Program-made: the position numbers and the translations under genes
Source: DASVHS01 sp036001325
Lineage (GTDB): Bacteria; Acidobacteriota; Thermoanaerobaculia; Gp7-AA8
Assembly (NCBI GenBank): GCA_036001325.1
Contig: DASYUK010000480.1
Coordinates: forward strand, 1-64,000
Direction of reading: 5' to 3'
DNA length: 64,000 bases
The notes under the pieces: generated by a model
Seen by the model: the letters and a program-made list of their open reading frames with translations, nothing else
Database searches by the model: none
What the model was told of the DNA's origin: nothing
In this document: positions 49,871 to 57,991 of the stretch, piece after piece
Position numbering within the stretch: the stretch's first letter is position 1
Layout of the letters: the number at the start of each line of letters is the position of its first letter

Positions 49871-49988
49871 TCGAGACGAAGAATTATATCCGGTAGTAGA
49901 TGTTAAGCCGCTCGTGGGCGGGGATCGCAATGCACCGAATAACGTATAATCGCCGTTCGTCCAGCAGATTAGGGATCGTTCCGGAAAA
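49871..49988. promoter_or_regulatory. Divergent promoter region between the cyclase and the PP2C operon
   Basis: The 118-base gap contains two TATAAT boxes pointing outwards: one on the - strand at 49883-49888 (13 bases before the cyclase ATG) and one on the + strand at 49945-49950 (39 bases before the PP2C ATG). Neither has a canonical -35 hexamer, as is common for activated promoters. Shared regulation of both signalling units is likely. Confidence 0.55.
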
Positions 49989-51053
49989 ATGAGCGAGCAA
50001 GCGACGGCCACAGGTGTCGTTCCCTCAGGGCCATTCGTGGTCCGGGCGGTTCTGCGCACGGATGTCGGACGCGTTCGCTCCGAGAACCAGGACTTCGGGA
50101 CGCTCACGACACCGGCCGAAGACAAGGGCGCGCATCCGGGCGGGCGGTTGATGATCGTCGCCGATGGCATGGGCGGGCATCGCGGTGGAGCCACGGCGTC
50201 GCGCCTCGCCGGCGAGACGATCAAGTCGTATTACCTCGGCGGTGGAACCGACGATATCGCCGGCGCGCTTCGCGAGGCGTTGACACGCGCAAACTCGCTG
50301 ATCTTCGCCGAGGCGCAGACGCATGCGGAATTGCACGGGATGGGAACGACGACTTCAGCGCTGGTCGTGCGTGGGAATGAAGCCTGGTTTGCGCACGTCG
50401 GCGACTCGCGCATCTATCTGATCCGCGGCGATGAGATCAATCAGTTGACGGATGATCACTCGCTCGTCGCAACGATGGTCCGCGAAGGGTTGCTTACGGT
50501 GAAAGAGGCGGAGAATCATCCGCGACGAAACGTGCTCCAGAGATCGATAGGCGTCGGTGCGGAGGTGGAAATCGACGTGCGCGGGCCTCTCGAGGTGCAG
50601 CAGGGCGACACGTTCGTTCTCTGCAGCGACGGTTTGCACGGCCTCGTCAAACCGGAAGAGATCAAGGAGATCGTTGCGAACCGGCAGATCGAAGCGGCCG
50701 CCGACGATCTGGTCGATCACGCTCTCGAACGCGGCGCGCCCGACAACGTGACCGTGATCGTTGCGCGAATCGAGCGCGAGGATTTCGACGATGAGCCGAC
50801 GGTCGTCGACCGCGAGCCTGATCGGGTAGCGTTCGACGATACGGTGCGGGAGGAGCGTCTCAGTGGAGCGCCGGTGTCCTCACCGGCGGTGCGTGACGCC
50901 GGTGAGGACACCGGCGCCCCACCGAGCACCGCCCCTCCCCGTCGCATCCGTGGATCAACGATCATCAAATGGATGTTGCTCTTCGTGGTCGTGCTCGGTG
51001 CGGCCGGCGCGTGGTTGTTCTTTGCCCAGCAGCAGATGTTTCATATCCGTTAG
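49989..51053 (+). CDS. PP2C-type Ser/Thr protein phosphatase, membrane-anchored
   Basis: The 354-residue protein has a PP2C domain (residues about 18-260) with RSENQDFGTL, LMIVADGMGGHRGGATAS, HVGDSRIYLIRG and CSDGLHGL metal-binding motifs, a variable linker and one transmembrane helix near the C-terminus (about 325-345, WMLLFVVVLGAAGAWLFF). It would remove phosphates placed by the two kinases downstream. The linker holds a perfect 21-bp palindrome (50868-50917). It is the first gene of the signalling operon. Confidence 0.92.
   Translation: MSEQATATGVVPSGPFVVRAVLRTDVGRVRSENQDFGTLTTPAEDKGAHPGGRLMIVADGMGGHRGGATASRLAGETIKSYYLGGGTDDIAGALREALTRANSLIFAEAQTHAELHGMGTTTSALVVRGNEAWFAHVGDSRIYLIRGDEINQLTDDHSLVATMVREGLLTVKEAENHPRRNVLQRSIGVGAEVEIDVRGPLEVQQGDTFVLCSDGLHGLVKPEEIKEIVANRQIEAAADDLVDHALERGAPDNVTVIVARIEREDFDDEPTVVDREPDRVAFDDTVREERLSGAPVSSPAVRDAGEDTGAPPSTAPPRRIRGSTIIKWMLLFVVVLGAAGAWLFFAQQQMFHIR
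50868..50917. repeat. Perfect 21-bp inverted repeat inside the PP2C linker
   Basis: GCGCCGGTGTCCTCACCGGC at 50868 and its exact reverse complement ending at 50917 enclose an eight-base loop. In frame it encodes GAPVSSPAV-RDAGEDTGAP, in the unconserved linker between phosphatase and membrane helix. The GAGGACA...GGCG blocks resemble the hairpin at 57470. Confidence 0.85.
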
Positions 51054-51057
51054 TCAC

Positions 51058-52698
51058 ATGTCCCCGTCTCGCCATCTCCGCCTTTTAGCCATCGTTGCAG
51101 TGCTTGTGCTCTCGTGCCGAAACGACGCGGTGCGGCTCGACGAAGTGCAGAAGATGGCCTACAGCGTGAAGCCGGCCGTTGTGCGCGTGAACGCGCTCGG
51201 CACCGCCGAGTTCCGGTACACGAGAAAGTCGATCGAATCGGTCGAGCGGCAGCTCCGCAGCGATCGACGAAACGTCACCGCACGGAATCTGCCGGATGGC
51301 GAGGCGGCAGTCGATACCGGTGCCGGAGGCTCAGGCAGCGGCTTCATCATCAATCCGGACGGCTACATCCTGACCAACGGCCACGTCGTCGCTCCGACGA
51401 GCGACAATGCCGCGCTCGATCGCGATCTGCGCCGCAATGGAGCCATCGCCGCGCTCGTCCGCCATTTCCCGGTCGAAGAGCTGCGCGCTCTCTATCGCGA
51501 TGACGCGCTGGATCATTACATCGACATGCTCGCCGCCGCGGGTCATCTGTCCGATGTGCGCATCGTCAACGAAGTCGAGCTGTCGAACGGCGAGAAGCTG
51601 CCGTTCCGCATCGGACGTTACTCCCCTTCGCTCAGCGAGCGCGGCGCCGATCTCGCGCTGCTGCAGGTCAACCGGCGCAACTTGCCGGTACTTCGTCTCG
51701 GCGATTCAGAGACGGTGGGCGTAGGCGCATCGATCTGGTCCGTTGGCTATCCGGCGGTCGCGAGCAGCACCGACGATGTGATCGGCGGATGGCTGTCGCG
51801 TGACAGCGATCTCGAAGCGACGTTCAACCCCGGCACGATCACAGCGATCAAGCGCAACGTCGCCAATGCGACGGTGTTTCAATCGAACGTCGCGATTTAT
51901 CGCGGCAACTCCGGCGGTCCGGCGGTGAACCGCGAGGGCGAAGTCATCGGCATCTCCACCTGGGGACACACGAGCGCGGAGCAGATCAAGTTCCTCGTGC
52001 CGATCAACGCTGCGAAGTCGTTCGTCGCATCGGCGCGCGTGAAAGCAAACGTCGAAGGAGAATTCGATCGCTACTACCACGCGGCGCTCGACGCCGCCGC
52101 AGCGGGAGAGTGGAAATCGGCGAAGGCCAGTCTGGCCGATGCCTCGCGCCTCTTCCCGAATTCTCCCGACGTGATTCGCTTCAGCCGCGACGCCGACCGC
52201 GCGTTGACGCACGACTCGTCGTGGCCGGCGAAGTCGATCACCGTCGTCGCGGGTGGGGTCGGTTTCGTCGCCCTGATCGGAACGATCGCATTGGCGGCCG
52301 GCAGCAGGCGAACGCGCGTTCCCAAAGACGTCCTGACGGCGACGACGGTCGTCGAGACGCTCGTCGAGCCGTCCGATTCCACCTCGCGGAAACGAAATGT
52401 CATCGGGAAATTCACGATCCTGAATGGCGAGCGAGCGGGCGAGAAACTGGGCCTGGGCGGCTCGGGAATCCGCATCGGACGGGAGTCGGCGATCTGTGAG
52501 ATCGTATTGGAGAATCCGAAGGTATCGCGTCTCCACGCCGAGGTTGTCTCGATCGACGGCAAGGTGATGTTGATCGACAGGAATTCCTCGAACGGAACCT
52601 ACGTCAACGATGAAAAGATCGATCGGCGATATCTCCAGGACGGCGACATCATCCATTTCGGCGGCCGCAACGCCATTGCGGTCGCCTTCCATGCGTGA
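51058..52698 (+). CDS. Trypsin-like periplasmic protease with transmembrane helix and cytoplasmic FHA domain
   Basis: The 546-residue protein starts as a lipoprotein (lipobox SC, C20), continues with an HtrA-like protease domain with the triad H109 (LTNGHVV), D198 (GADLALLQV) and S285 (GNSGGPAV), then a transmembrane helix (about 393-415) and an FHA domain at 450-540 (IRIGRESAICEIVLENPKVSRLHAE, DRNSSNGTYVN). No PDZ domain is visible. It would place the protease outside and a phosphothreonine reader inside. It starts four bases after the PP2C stop. Confidence 0.87.
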   Translation: MSPSRHLRLLAIVAVLVLSCRNDAVRLDEVQKMAYSVKPAVVRVNALGTAEFRYTRKSIESVERQLRSDRRNVTARNLPDGEAAVDTGAGGSGSGFIINPDGYILTNGHVVAPTSDNAALDRDLRRNGAIAALVRHFPVEELRALYRDDALDHYIDMLAAAGHLSDVRIVNEVELSNGEKLPFRIGRYSPSLSERGADLALLQVNRRNLPVLRLGDSETVGVGASIWSVGYPAVASSTDDVIGGWLSRDSDLEATFNPGTITAIKRNVANATVFQSNVAIYRGNSGGPAVNREGEVIGISTWGHTSAEQIKFLVPINAAKSFVASARVKANVEGEFDRYYHAALDAAAAGEWKSAKASLADASRLFPNSPDVIRFSRDADRALTHDSSWPAKSITVVAGGVGFVALIGTIALAAGSRRTRVPKDVLTATTVVETLVEPSDSTSRKRNVIGKFTILNGERAGEKLGLGGSGIRIGRESAICEIVLENPKVSRLHAEVVSIDGKVMLIDRNSSNGTYVNDEKIDRRYLQDGDIIHFGGRNAIAVAFHA

Positions 52699-53342
52699 GG
52701 GACAAAGTGGCCGATAAACGATGTGAGAACGGGCACTTTATCGACGAGTCGTGGGACCTCTGTCCTTACTGTCCGGCGGAGAGTGGCGAGCAGGACATCG
52801 CCGTCGTTCGTCCCGCGCGTGCCGTTCCTCCTTCAGCGCCGGCAGTGGAGCCCTCTCGACCGGTGACGGCAGTGCCGGGAGTGCCGCGGCGCCAGACTCC
52901 GCAGCCGGTGCAGGCTCCGCCGCCGGTCCAGACTCCGCCGATGGAGCGAACGGTCGCGGTTCCGAAGGCCGTCGATCCCGCAGCGCAAACGAAGCGCTAT
53001 GTCGTGGGCTGGCTCGTCGGCCTCAATGGCACGAGCCGTGGCGAATCGTTCGCGATTCGCATCGGCCGCAATGTTCTCGGCCGCGACCGCCGCTCCGACA
53101 TCGTGGTCAGCGACGATCAGGCATCGTCGCATCACGCCGATCTCGTCTTCCGTCCCGAGGAGCGGCGTTTCATTCTGATGGATCACAACTCCACGAACGG
53201 GACGTATGTCAACGAAGTCGAAATCGAGCCGCGCCGCGATCTCATCGGCCAGGACGTCATCCGGATCGGCTCGCAGAAGTTTCTCTTCATGCCGCTGATT
53301 CAGGACGGCTTCTACTGGGACGATGAAGGTGCTCTGAAATGA
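52695..53342 (+). CDS. Zinc-ribbon/FHA domain protein
   Basis: The 215-residue protein starts at GTG 52695 (GTGA overlap). It has a small metal-binding N-terminus (C10, H14, C23, C26: RCENGHF and LCPYC), a proline-rich linker (about 45-95) and a C-terminal FHA domain (about 110-205) with IRIGRNVLGRDRRSDIVVSDDQASSHHADL and DHNSTNGTYVNE. It is probably a phosphothreonine adaptor of the adjacent kinases. Its stop overlaps the kinase gene start. Confidence 0.83.
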   Translation: MRDKVADKRCENGHFIDESWDLCPYCPAESGEQDIAVVRPARAVPPSAPAVEPSRPVTAVPGVPRRQTPQPVQAPPPVQTPPMERTVAVPKAVDPAAQTKRYVVGWLVGLNGTSRGESFAIRIGRNVLGRDRRSDIVVSDDQASSHHADLVFRPEERRFILMDHNSTNGTYVNEVEIEPRRDLIGQDVIRIGSQKFLFMPLIQDGFYWDDEGALK

Positions 53343-54550
53343 TCGGAAACGTCATCGGCAATTACCGCATCGAGCGCGAGATCGGCGAAGGCGGGATGAG
53401 TCACGTCTACGTTGGTCGCACGACGGGGGCGACAGAGATCCTGCCCGCGAATTACGAGGTCGTGCTCAAAGTGATGTCCGACGATCTGGCCGGCGAGATC
53501 ACCGCGCGCAAGCGCTTCGTCAAAGAAGCACAGATCCTCTCGAAGCTGCGCCATCGCTACATCACGCGGTTCTACGAGTTCATCAACAACGAGAGCGGCG
53601 CGGTTCTGATCATGGAGTTCGTCGAAGGGATTCCGGTGGACCTCTTGATCGCGGAGCAGGGGGCGCTGGCGGTTCGCGACGCCGTTTCGATTGCGCAGTG
53701 CATGCTGGAGGCGCTCGTCTACGCTCATGGCAAAGGCATCGTTCATCGCGATATCAAACCGGCCAATCTGATTCGCGAGAGCTCCGGCGCAGTGAAAGTG
53801 ACCGACTTCGGCATCGCCAAGATCAAAGAGGGCGCCGGCGCAACCGGACAGACCGTGCTCACGAAATCGGGATTCCTCCTCGGCACGCCGCATTACATGT
53901 CGCCGGAACAGATCCGCGAGCCGAAAGACGCCGGCGTGAAGTGCGACATCTATTCAGCGGGCGTTGTGCTCTACGAGATGCTCACCGGCGCGCTGCCGTT
54001 CAACAGCCGCTCGCTGCCCAAGCTGATCGACGCGATCTATCGCGGTGAGAAACAGCCGCCCAGCACCGTGCGTCCGGAAGTCGACAAGGAGCTCGAGGCG
54101 ATTGTTCTCAAATCGATGCATCCGCGTCACGAGCAGCGTTATGAGACGGCTCGCGAGTTTTACGAGGCGCTCGAGGAGTACAACGCCAAGCAGCCGGTAG
54201 CGAGCATGCCGACGGCCCGCGTCGTGGCGCAAGGAGCGCCGGCGCCCGCGCAGCCGCAGTGGATGCTGGTCCCGGTGAAGAACGACTCGACCGAGAAGCA
54301 TGCGATCAACGGCCAGAGCGTGATGGTCGGGCGCGATCGCACATGCTCGATCGTTCTGTCGCATCCGGCGGTGTCACGGCGTCACGCTCGTATCACGCTC
54401 AGCGGCACGGCGTGGGTCCTCGAGGATCTGCAGTCGGCGAACGGGACGTACGTGAACAACACGCGCGTCGACAAGGTGAAGTTGAAAGCCGGAGATGTGG
54501 TGCGATTCGGTGCGGACCCGGCGTGTACCTATGTATTGAGAGATCACTGA
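53339..54550 (+). CDS. Ser/Thr protein kinase with C-terminal FHA domain
   Basis: The 403-residue kinase has the glycine loop IGEGGMSHVYVG, K44, the HRDIKPAN catalytic loop (D138), DFG (D156) and HYMSPEQ. The FHA domain at about 310-400 has VGRDRTCSIVLSHPAVSRRHARI and DLQSANGTYVNN. No transmembrane helix is visible. A cytosolic kinase with a built-in FHA could bind its own or partners' phosphothreonines. Linked to the FHA gene by four bases; a palindromic repeat follows. Confidence 0.92.
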   Translation: MIGNVIGNYRIEREIGEGGMSHVYVGRTTGATEILPANYEVVLKVMSDDLAGEITARKRFVKEAQILSKLRHRYITRFYEFINNESGAVLIMEFVEGIPVDLLIAEQGALAVRDAVSIAQCMLEALVYAHGKGIVHRDIKPANLIRESSGAVKVTDFGIAKIKEGAGATGQTVLTKSGFLLGTPHYMSPEQIREPKDAGVKCDIYSAGVVLYEMLTGALPFNSRSLPKLIDAIYRGEKQPPSTVRPEVDKELEAIVLKSMHPRHEQRYETAREFYEALEEYNAKQPVASMPTARVVAQGAPAPAQPQWMLVPVKNDSTEKHAINGQSVMVGRDRTCSIVLSHPAVSRRHARITLSGTAWVLEDLQSANGTYVNNTRVDKVKLKAGDVVRFGADPACTYVLRDH

Positions 54551-54552
54551 CG

Positions 54553-54645
54553 CCTTCTCCCCGCGGGAGAAGGTGGCGCGAAGCGCCGGATGACGGGCGT
54601 GCCCCTCACCCGGCCGTGCGGCCACCCTCTCCCGGAGGGAGAGGG
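54553..54645. repeat. Bipartite palindromic repeat, copy 3 (opposite order)
   Basis: CCTTCTCCCC/GGGAGAAGG comes first (54553-54573), then CCCCTCACCC and CCCTCTCCC/GGAGGGAGAGGG (54625-54645). The order is reversed relative to copies 1 and 2. It fills most of the gap between the two kinase genes and may attenuate transcription inside the operon. Confidence 0.85.
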
Positions 54646-54659
54646 AACTTGGAGTAACC

Positions 54660-56420
54660 ATGAGCCAGATAACCCAGATCACCTGCTTACGCTGCAAGCA
54701 ACCCATCGACTCCGCACTCGATCAATGCCCCGCCTGCGGCGAACGCGTCACGAGCTTCCAGCGGACGTACTCAGCGCGTCTGATCGACGGCAAGTACCAG
54801 ATCCTCGATCGGCTCGGCGTCGGCGGAATGGGCGAGATCTTCAAGGTCCGCCACATTCACCTGAACGAGCTGCGCGTCATCAAGATCATGAGGCCGAACG
54901 TCGCCGCCGATGATCAGGGCTTGCATCGTTTCCTTCAGGAAGCGCGCACCTCCACGACGATCAAGCATCGCAATCTCGCGATGCTCTACGACTTCGCACA
55001 GCTCGATGACGGCTCGTACTACATGGTGTGGGAGTTTATCGACGGCGTGAACATTCAGAAGTGGATCGCGACCAACGGCCCGGCGCCACCGCGGCTTGCG
55101 GTCGAAATCGCTGTCCAGGCGCTCACCGGTCTTGATCACCTCCATTCGATGGGGCTGATCCACCGCGACATCTCGCCCGAGAACATCATGTTGTCGCAGG
55201 ACCATCACGGAAAACTGCTCGTCAAAGTGATCGACTTCGGCATCGCCAAGTCGCTCGCCGAGGGTGAAGCGGGTCAGGGGCTGACGCAGACCGGGATGTT
55301 CCTCGGCAAACTCAAATACGCATCGCCGGAGCAAGCGGGATATCTCAAAGAAGGCGAACACCTCGATCCGCGCAGCGATCTCTACTCGTTCGGCATCGTG
55401 ATGTACGAGATGCTCGCGGGACGCGCGCCGTTCCAGGCGACCAATCCGCACGGTTACATCCTCAAGCATGTGACAGAGAAGCCGGCGCCGATCGCCGAGA
55501 CGAATCCGCAGGTGCGCGTGCCGCCGCAACTCGAGTCGATCATCATGAAATCGCTCGAGAAAAGCCGCGACAATCGCTTCCGCACCGCAGGTGATTTCGC
55601 AAACGCGCTGGAAGCGGTGCGCGCTTCGATTCCTCCCGATCAGAAATATGGCCTCGGCGAGCGGATGGTGACGCTTTCCGCAGCGAAGACTCTTGCCGAA
55701 CTGCCGAAGTACACCGGCACCGTCGGGACGATGGGCAGTCAGCCGACGCAACAAACCTTCGCCGGACAGCAGCAGACGCATCGCACCTCGGTGACACCAT
55801 CGCAGAACGAAGCGACGATGGTGACGAGTCAGGTTGCGCAGCAGCGGCCGACGCTCGGCAGCAACGACGCCACGATGGTCGAGCGCCTCGGCACGCAGGG
55901 AAGTGCGGCGCCCACCGCTGTCGAGTCGAAGTTCGGCGCGGCCGAGCCGACGCTCATCGGGCGCCTGTATCCGCAGAAGAAGAACAGGGCTGTCATCGGC
56001 GCGATCGCAGCGGCATTGATCATCGCCATCGCGATCGCCGCCTACGTCGTGACGCGACCGACGACGAAGCCGCCGGTCGTGACCGAGACCGGAGCCACGA
56101 GCGGAGCAATCGTGACGTCGACGGCGACCCCGCCCGTGCCGCGCGACCGCGGCGTGCTCCTGCTTTCGGCATCTCCGTGGGGCGACGTCGAGAAGATCGT
56201 GAACATGTCCAATCACAAAGCCGTCGATCTCACCGAGGAGAAGCGCTCGACGCCGACCGCCATCGAGCTCGATCCCGGAATGTACTCCGTGACCGTGCGC
56301 GGACCGAATGCCAGTAAGACCGTCGACGTGAACATCGAGGCCGGCAAGCGGACGCGCCAGCGGATCGAAACCGCAAGCGTGAACTACGACGAGCTCGAAA
56401 GGGAAGTGAAGCCCCAATGA
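54660..56420 (+). CDS. Zinc-ribbon Ser/Thr kinase with transmembrane helix and PEGA domain
   Basis: The 586-residue protein has a zinc ribbon (C9, C12, C23, C26), a kinase domain (about 45-310) with GVGGMGEIF, K75, HRDISPENI (D170) and DFGIAK (D192), a T/Q-rich linker, a transmembrane helix near 443-465 and a periplasmic PEGA-like domain (VLLLSASPWGDVEKIVN near 500). The catalytic-loop lysine (HRDxK) is serine here, a known variant. GGAGTAACC precedes ATG 54660. The linker with repeated Thr sites could be autophosphorylated and recruit FHA partners. Confidence 0.9.
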   Translation: MSQITQITCLRCKQPIDSALDQCPACGERVTSFQRTYSARLIDGKYQILDRLGVGGMGEIFKVRHIHLNELRVIKIMRPNVAADDQGLHRFLQEARTSTTIKHRNLAMLYDFAQLDDGSYYMVWEFIDGVNIQKWIATNGPAPPRLAVEIAVQALTGLDHLHSMGLIHRDISPENIMLSQDHHGKLLVKVIDFGIAKSLAEGEAGQGLTQTGMFLGKLKYASPEQAGYLKEGEHLDPRSDLYSFGIVMYEMLAGRAPFQATNPHGYILKHVTEKPAPIAETNPQVRVPPQLESIIMKSLEKSRDNRFRTAGDFANALEAVRASIPPDQKYGLGERMVTLSAAKTLAELPKYTGTVGTMGSQPTQQTFAGQQQTHRTSVTPSQNEATMVTSQVAQQRPTLGSNDATMVERLGTQGSAAPTAVESKFGAAEPTLIGRLYPQKKNRAVIGAIAAALIIAIAIAAYVVTRPTTKPPVVTETGATSGAIVTSTATPPVPRDRGVLLLSASPWGDVEKIVNMSNHKAVDLTEEKRSTPTAIELDPGMYSVTVRGPNASKTVDVNIEAGKRTRQRIETASVNYDELEREVKPQ

Positions 56421-57463
56421 AACGCGTGCGACTGATCACGATTGCGCTATGCGCGGTCTTGACGGCCGGCGTGGCGCTGGCCTCGTGGTACGACGACTAC
56501 GACGCGGGACTGAAGGCATTGCACGACGGCCAATTTCAGGTCGTGGTGCAGAAAATGACCTCTGCGCTGAGCGGCAATTCGAAAGAGAGCAACAACGCTC
56601 GTACGTACGGCGCCATCTTCATCAACTACCACCCCTACTACTACCGGGGGGTCGCGTACATGAACCTCGGGAAGTACAAGGAAGCAGAGGCTGATCTGGA
56701 AAGGACCAGCGGTCCGGGGGCGGTCGACCGCGGTTCAGTCGATGCCTTGATGCGAGAAGTGAAGGCGAAGCTTGCCGAGGTGAGCACGCAGCCGCCAGTC
56801 ACGGAGACAGTTCGACCGGTGCCGACGCAGACTGTCGCACCGCCGCCGATCACTCCAGCGATGGACAACGCATTGCGCTCACGCGCAGAGAGAGCGGTCG
56901 GCGAAGCTCGATCTCATCTGCAGAGCGCGCAGCAGCGGAGGGCCACCGCTTCGCCTGAGTACGGAAAAGCGCTCGACCAATTCAGCCAGATGAACACGCG
57001 CTTCGCGAACGCGAAATCGAACGACGACCTGAACACCGTTATCGCGATGACGGACAACGTGATCATGTACGCCGACTCCGCGCAGGCGGCGGCCGTTGCG
57101 GTCACGACGACACAGCCTCCGACGACCTCGACCGCGCGCGCGACTTCCGCTACGCAGGCCGTGCTGGGCGACACAACGCGTCGTCTCCGCCGTGCCTTTC
57201 AGAATTACTTCAACGGTGATTTCGACGAAGCGACACGCGACTTTCAGTCTCTCGCGAACGACATGCCCAAGAACGCCTGGATCTGGGCGTTTCTCGGTGC
57301 GTCGCAATATTCGCAGTACGCGTTCGAAGCGGACGAGACGTACAAGGCCTCGGCGATCAGCGCGTTCCGCAAAGCGAAGGCGTACGGAAAGTGGAAGGAC
57401 GGTCTTCCCGAGAAATACTTCTCGAAGAAGATCCGCAAAGCCTTCAAAGAAAACGCGGGCTAA
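56417..57463 (+). CDS. Secreted TPR-like protein of the kinase operon
   Basis: The 348-residue protein has a signal peptide (MKRVRLITIALCAVLTAGVALA), TPR-like segments near 25-95 (YYRGVAYMNLGKYKEAEADLERT) and near 255-330 (AFQNYFNGDFDEATRDFQSLANDMPKNAWIWAFLGASQY) around a proline/threonine-rich middle. ATG 56417 overlaps the kinase stop. It may be a periplasmic partner of the PEGA domain. It ends the operon; a hairpin follows. Confidence 0.75.
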   Translation: MKRVRLITIALCAVLTAGVALASWYDDYDAGLKALHDGQFQVVVQKMTSALSGNSKESNNARTYGAIFINYHPYYYRGVAYMNLGKYKEAEADLERTSGPGAVDRGSVDALMREVKAKLAEVSTQPPVTETVRPVPTQTVAPPPITPAMDNALRSRAERAVGEARSHLQSAQQRRATASPEYGKALDQFSQMNTRFANAKSNDDLNTVIAMTDNVIMYADSAQAAAVAVTTTQPPTTSTARATSATQAVLGDTTRRLRRAFQNYFNGDFDEATRDFQSLANDMPKNAWIWAFLGASQYSQYAFEADETYKASAISAFRKAKAYGKWKDGLPEKYFSKKIRKAFKENAG

Positions 57464-57469
57464 AAAATG

Positions 57470-57495
57470 GAGGACAGGCGATCTCGCCTGTCCTC
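57470..57495. terminator. Bidirectional terminator-like hairpin
   Basis: GAGGACAGGCGA (57470-57481) pairs perfectly with TCGCCTGTCCTC (57484-57495). On the + strand it follows the operon's stop codon with an AAAAAA run in front, and it is also just after the convergent histone-like gene's stop. GAGGACA...GGCG recurs in the PP2C palindrome. Confidence 0.6.
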
Positions 57496-57503
57496 ACGAC
57501 TCA

Positions 57504-57914
57504 CTATTCGTAATCCGGACCGCCCATTCCGCCGGTGCTGCCCCCGCCGGGCTCACCTTCGCCCGTGCGGCTGGGCATCATCCCTCCGACCGATGAGCCG
57601 AGGTTGCCGGCGCGCTCTTTGACCTGATCCACGACGCGGCTGATGACGCTTCGGGATGGCGGTGTCGTCGCCGTTGCGCCGGCTGGCATCGTTGTCGGAG
57701 CCGTGCGCTTGGGAGCGGCCTTGCGTGCCGGCGCCGAACGCTTCGCCGGACGGCGCGCCGCGGCCTTCCGGCTGCGGCTCTTCGTGCTCTTCCTGCTGGA
57801 AGCGCGGCTCTTCGAAGAGCGCTTCTTCGATGATTTCCGGGAGGAGCTCCGTCCGCGTTTGCTCGAAGATCTCTTCTTCGAAGATCTGGAGGAGCTCTTC
57901 TTCCTTGCGGCCAT
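57504..57914 (-). CDS. Histone H1-like lysine/arginine/serine-rich protein
   Basis: The 136-residue protein is extremely basic: residues 4-70 are built of K, R, S and A (MAARKKSSSRSSKKRSSSKR, KSRASSRKSTKSRSRKAAARRPAK), like histone H1 tails or bacterial AlgP/Hc1-type DNA-binding proteins. The acidic/glycine-rich C-terminus (about 90-136) is distinct. ATG 57914 follows AAGGAG. It stands opposite the penicillin-binding protein gene, 77 bases apart. DNA compaction is likely but unproven. Confidence 0.7.
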   Translation of the reverse strand: MAARKKSSSRSSKKRSSSKRGRSSSRKSSKKRSSKSRASSRKSTKSRSRKAAARRPAKRSAPARKAAPKRTAPTTMPAGATATTPPSRSVISRVVDQVKERAGNLGSSVGGMMPSRTGEGEPGGGSTGGMGGPDYE

Positions 57915-57991
57915 GTGTTGTCTCCTTCTCAAAGTGTCGGTGTCGGGGGCTGGTGGTGCACGCGTTGCACGGGTGAACAATGTAGACGAAC

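Noticed and set aside
54771..56417. A 548-residue open frame antisense to the PEGA kinase gene, and similar long antisense frames (e.g. 22973-24334, 60663-61871, 12010-13104)
   Set aside because: They lie opposite genes with clear domains, have arginine/aspartate-rich low-complexity sequence typical of GC-rich antisense frames, and no recognisable motif or ribosome-binding site.
49989..57463. The FHA/kinase/PP2C operon as a type VI secretion regulatory (TPP) cluster
   Set aside because: No tss, hcp, vgrG or ClpV genes occur in the window; the protease-FHA and PEGA kinase are not part of that system.
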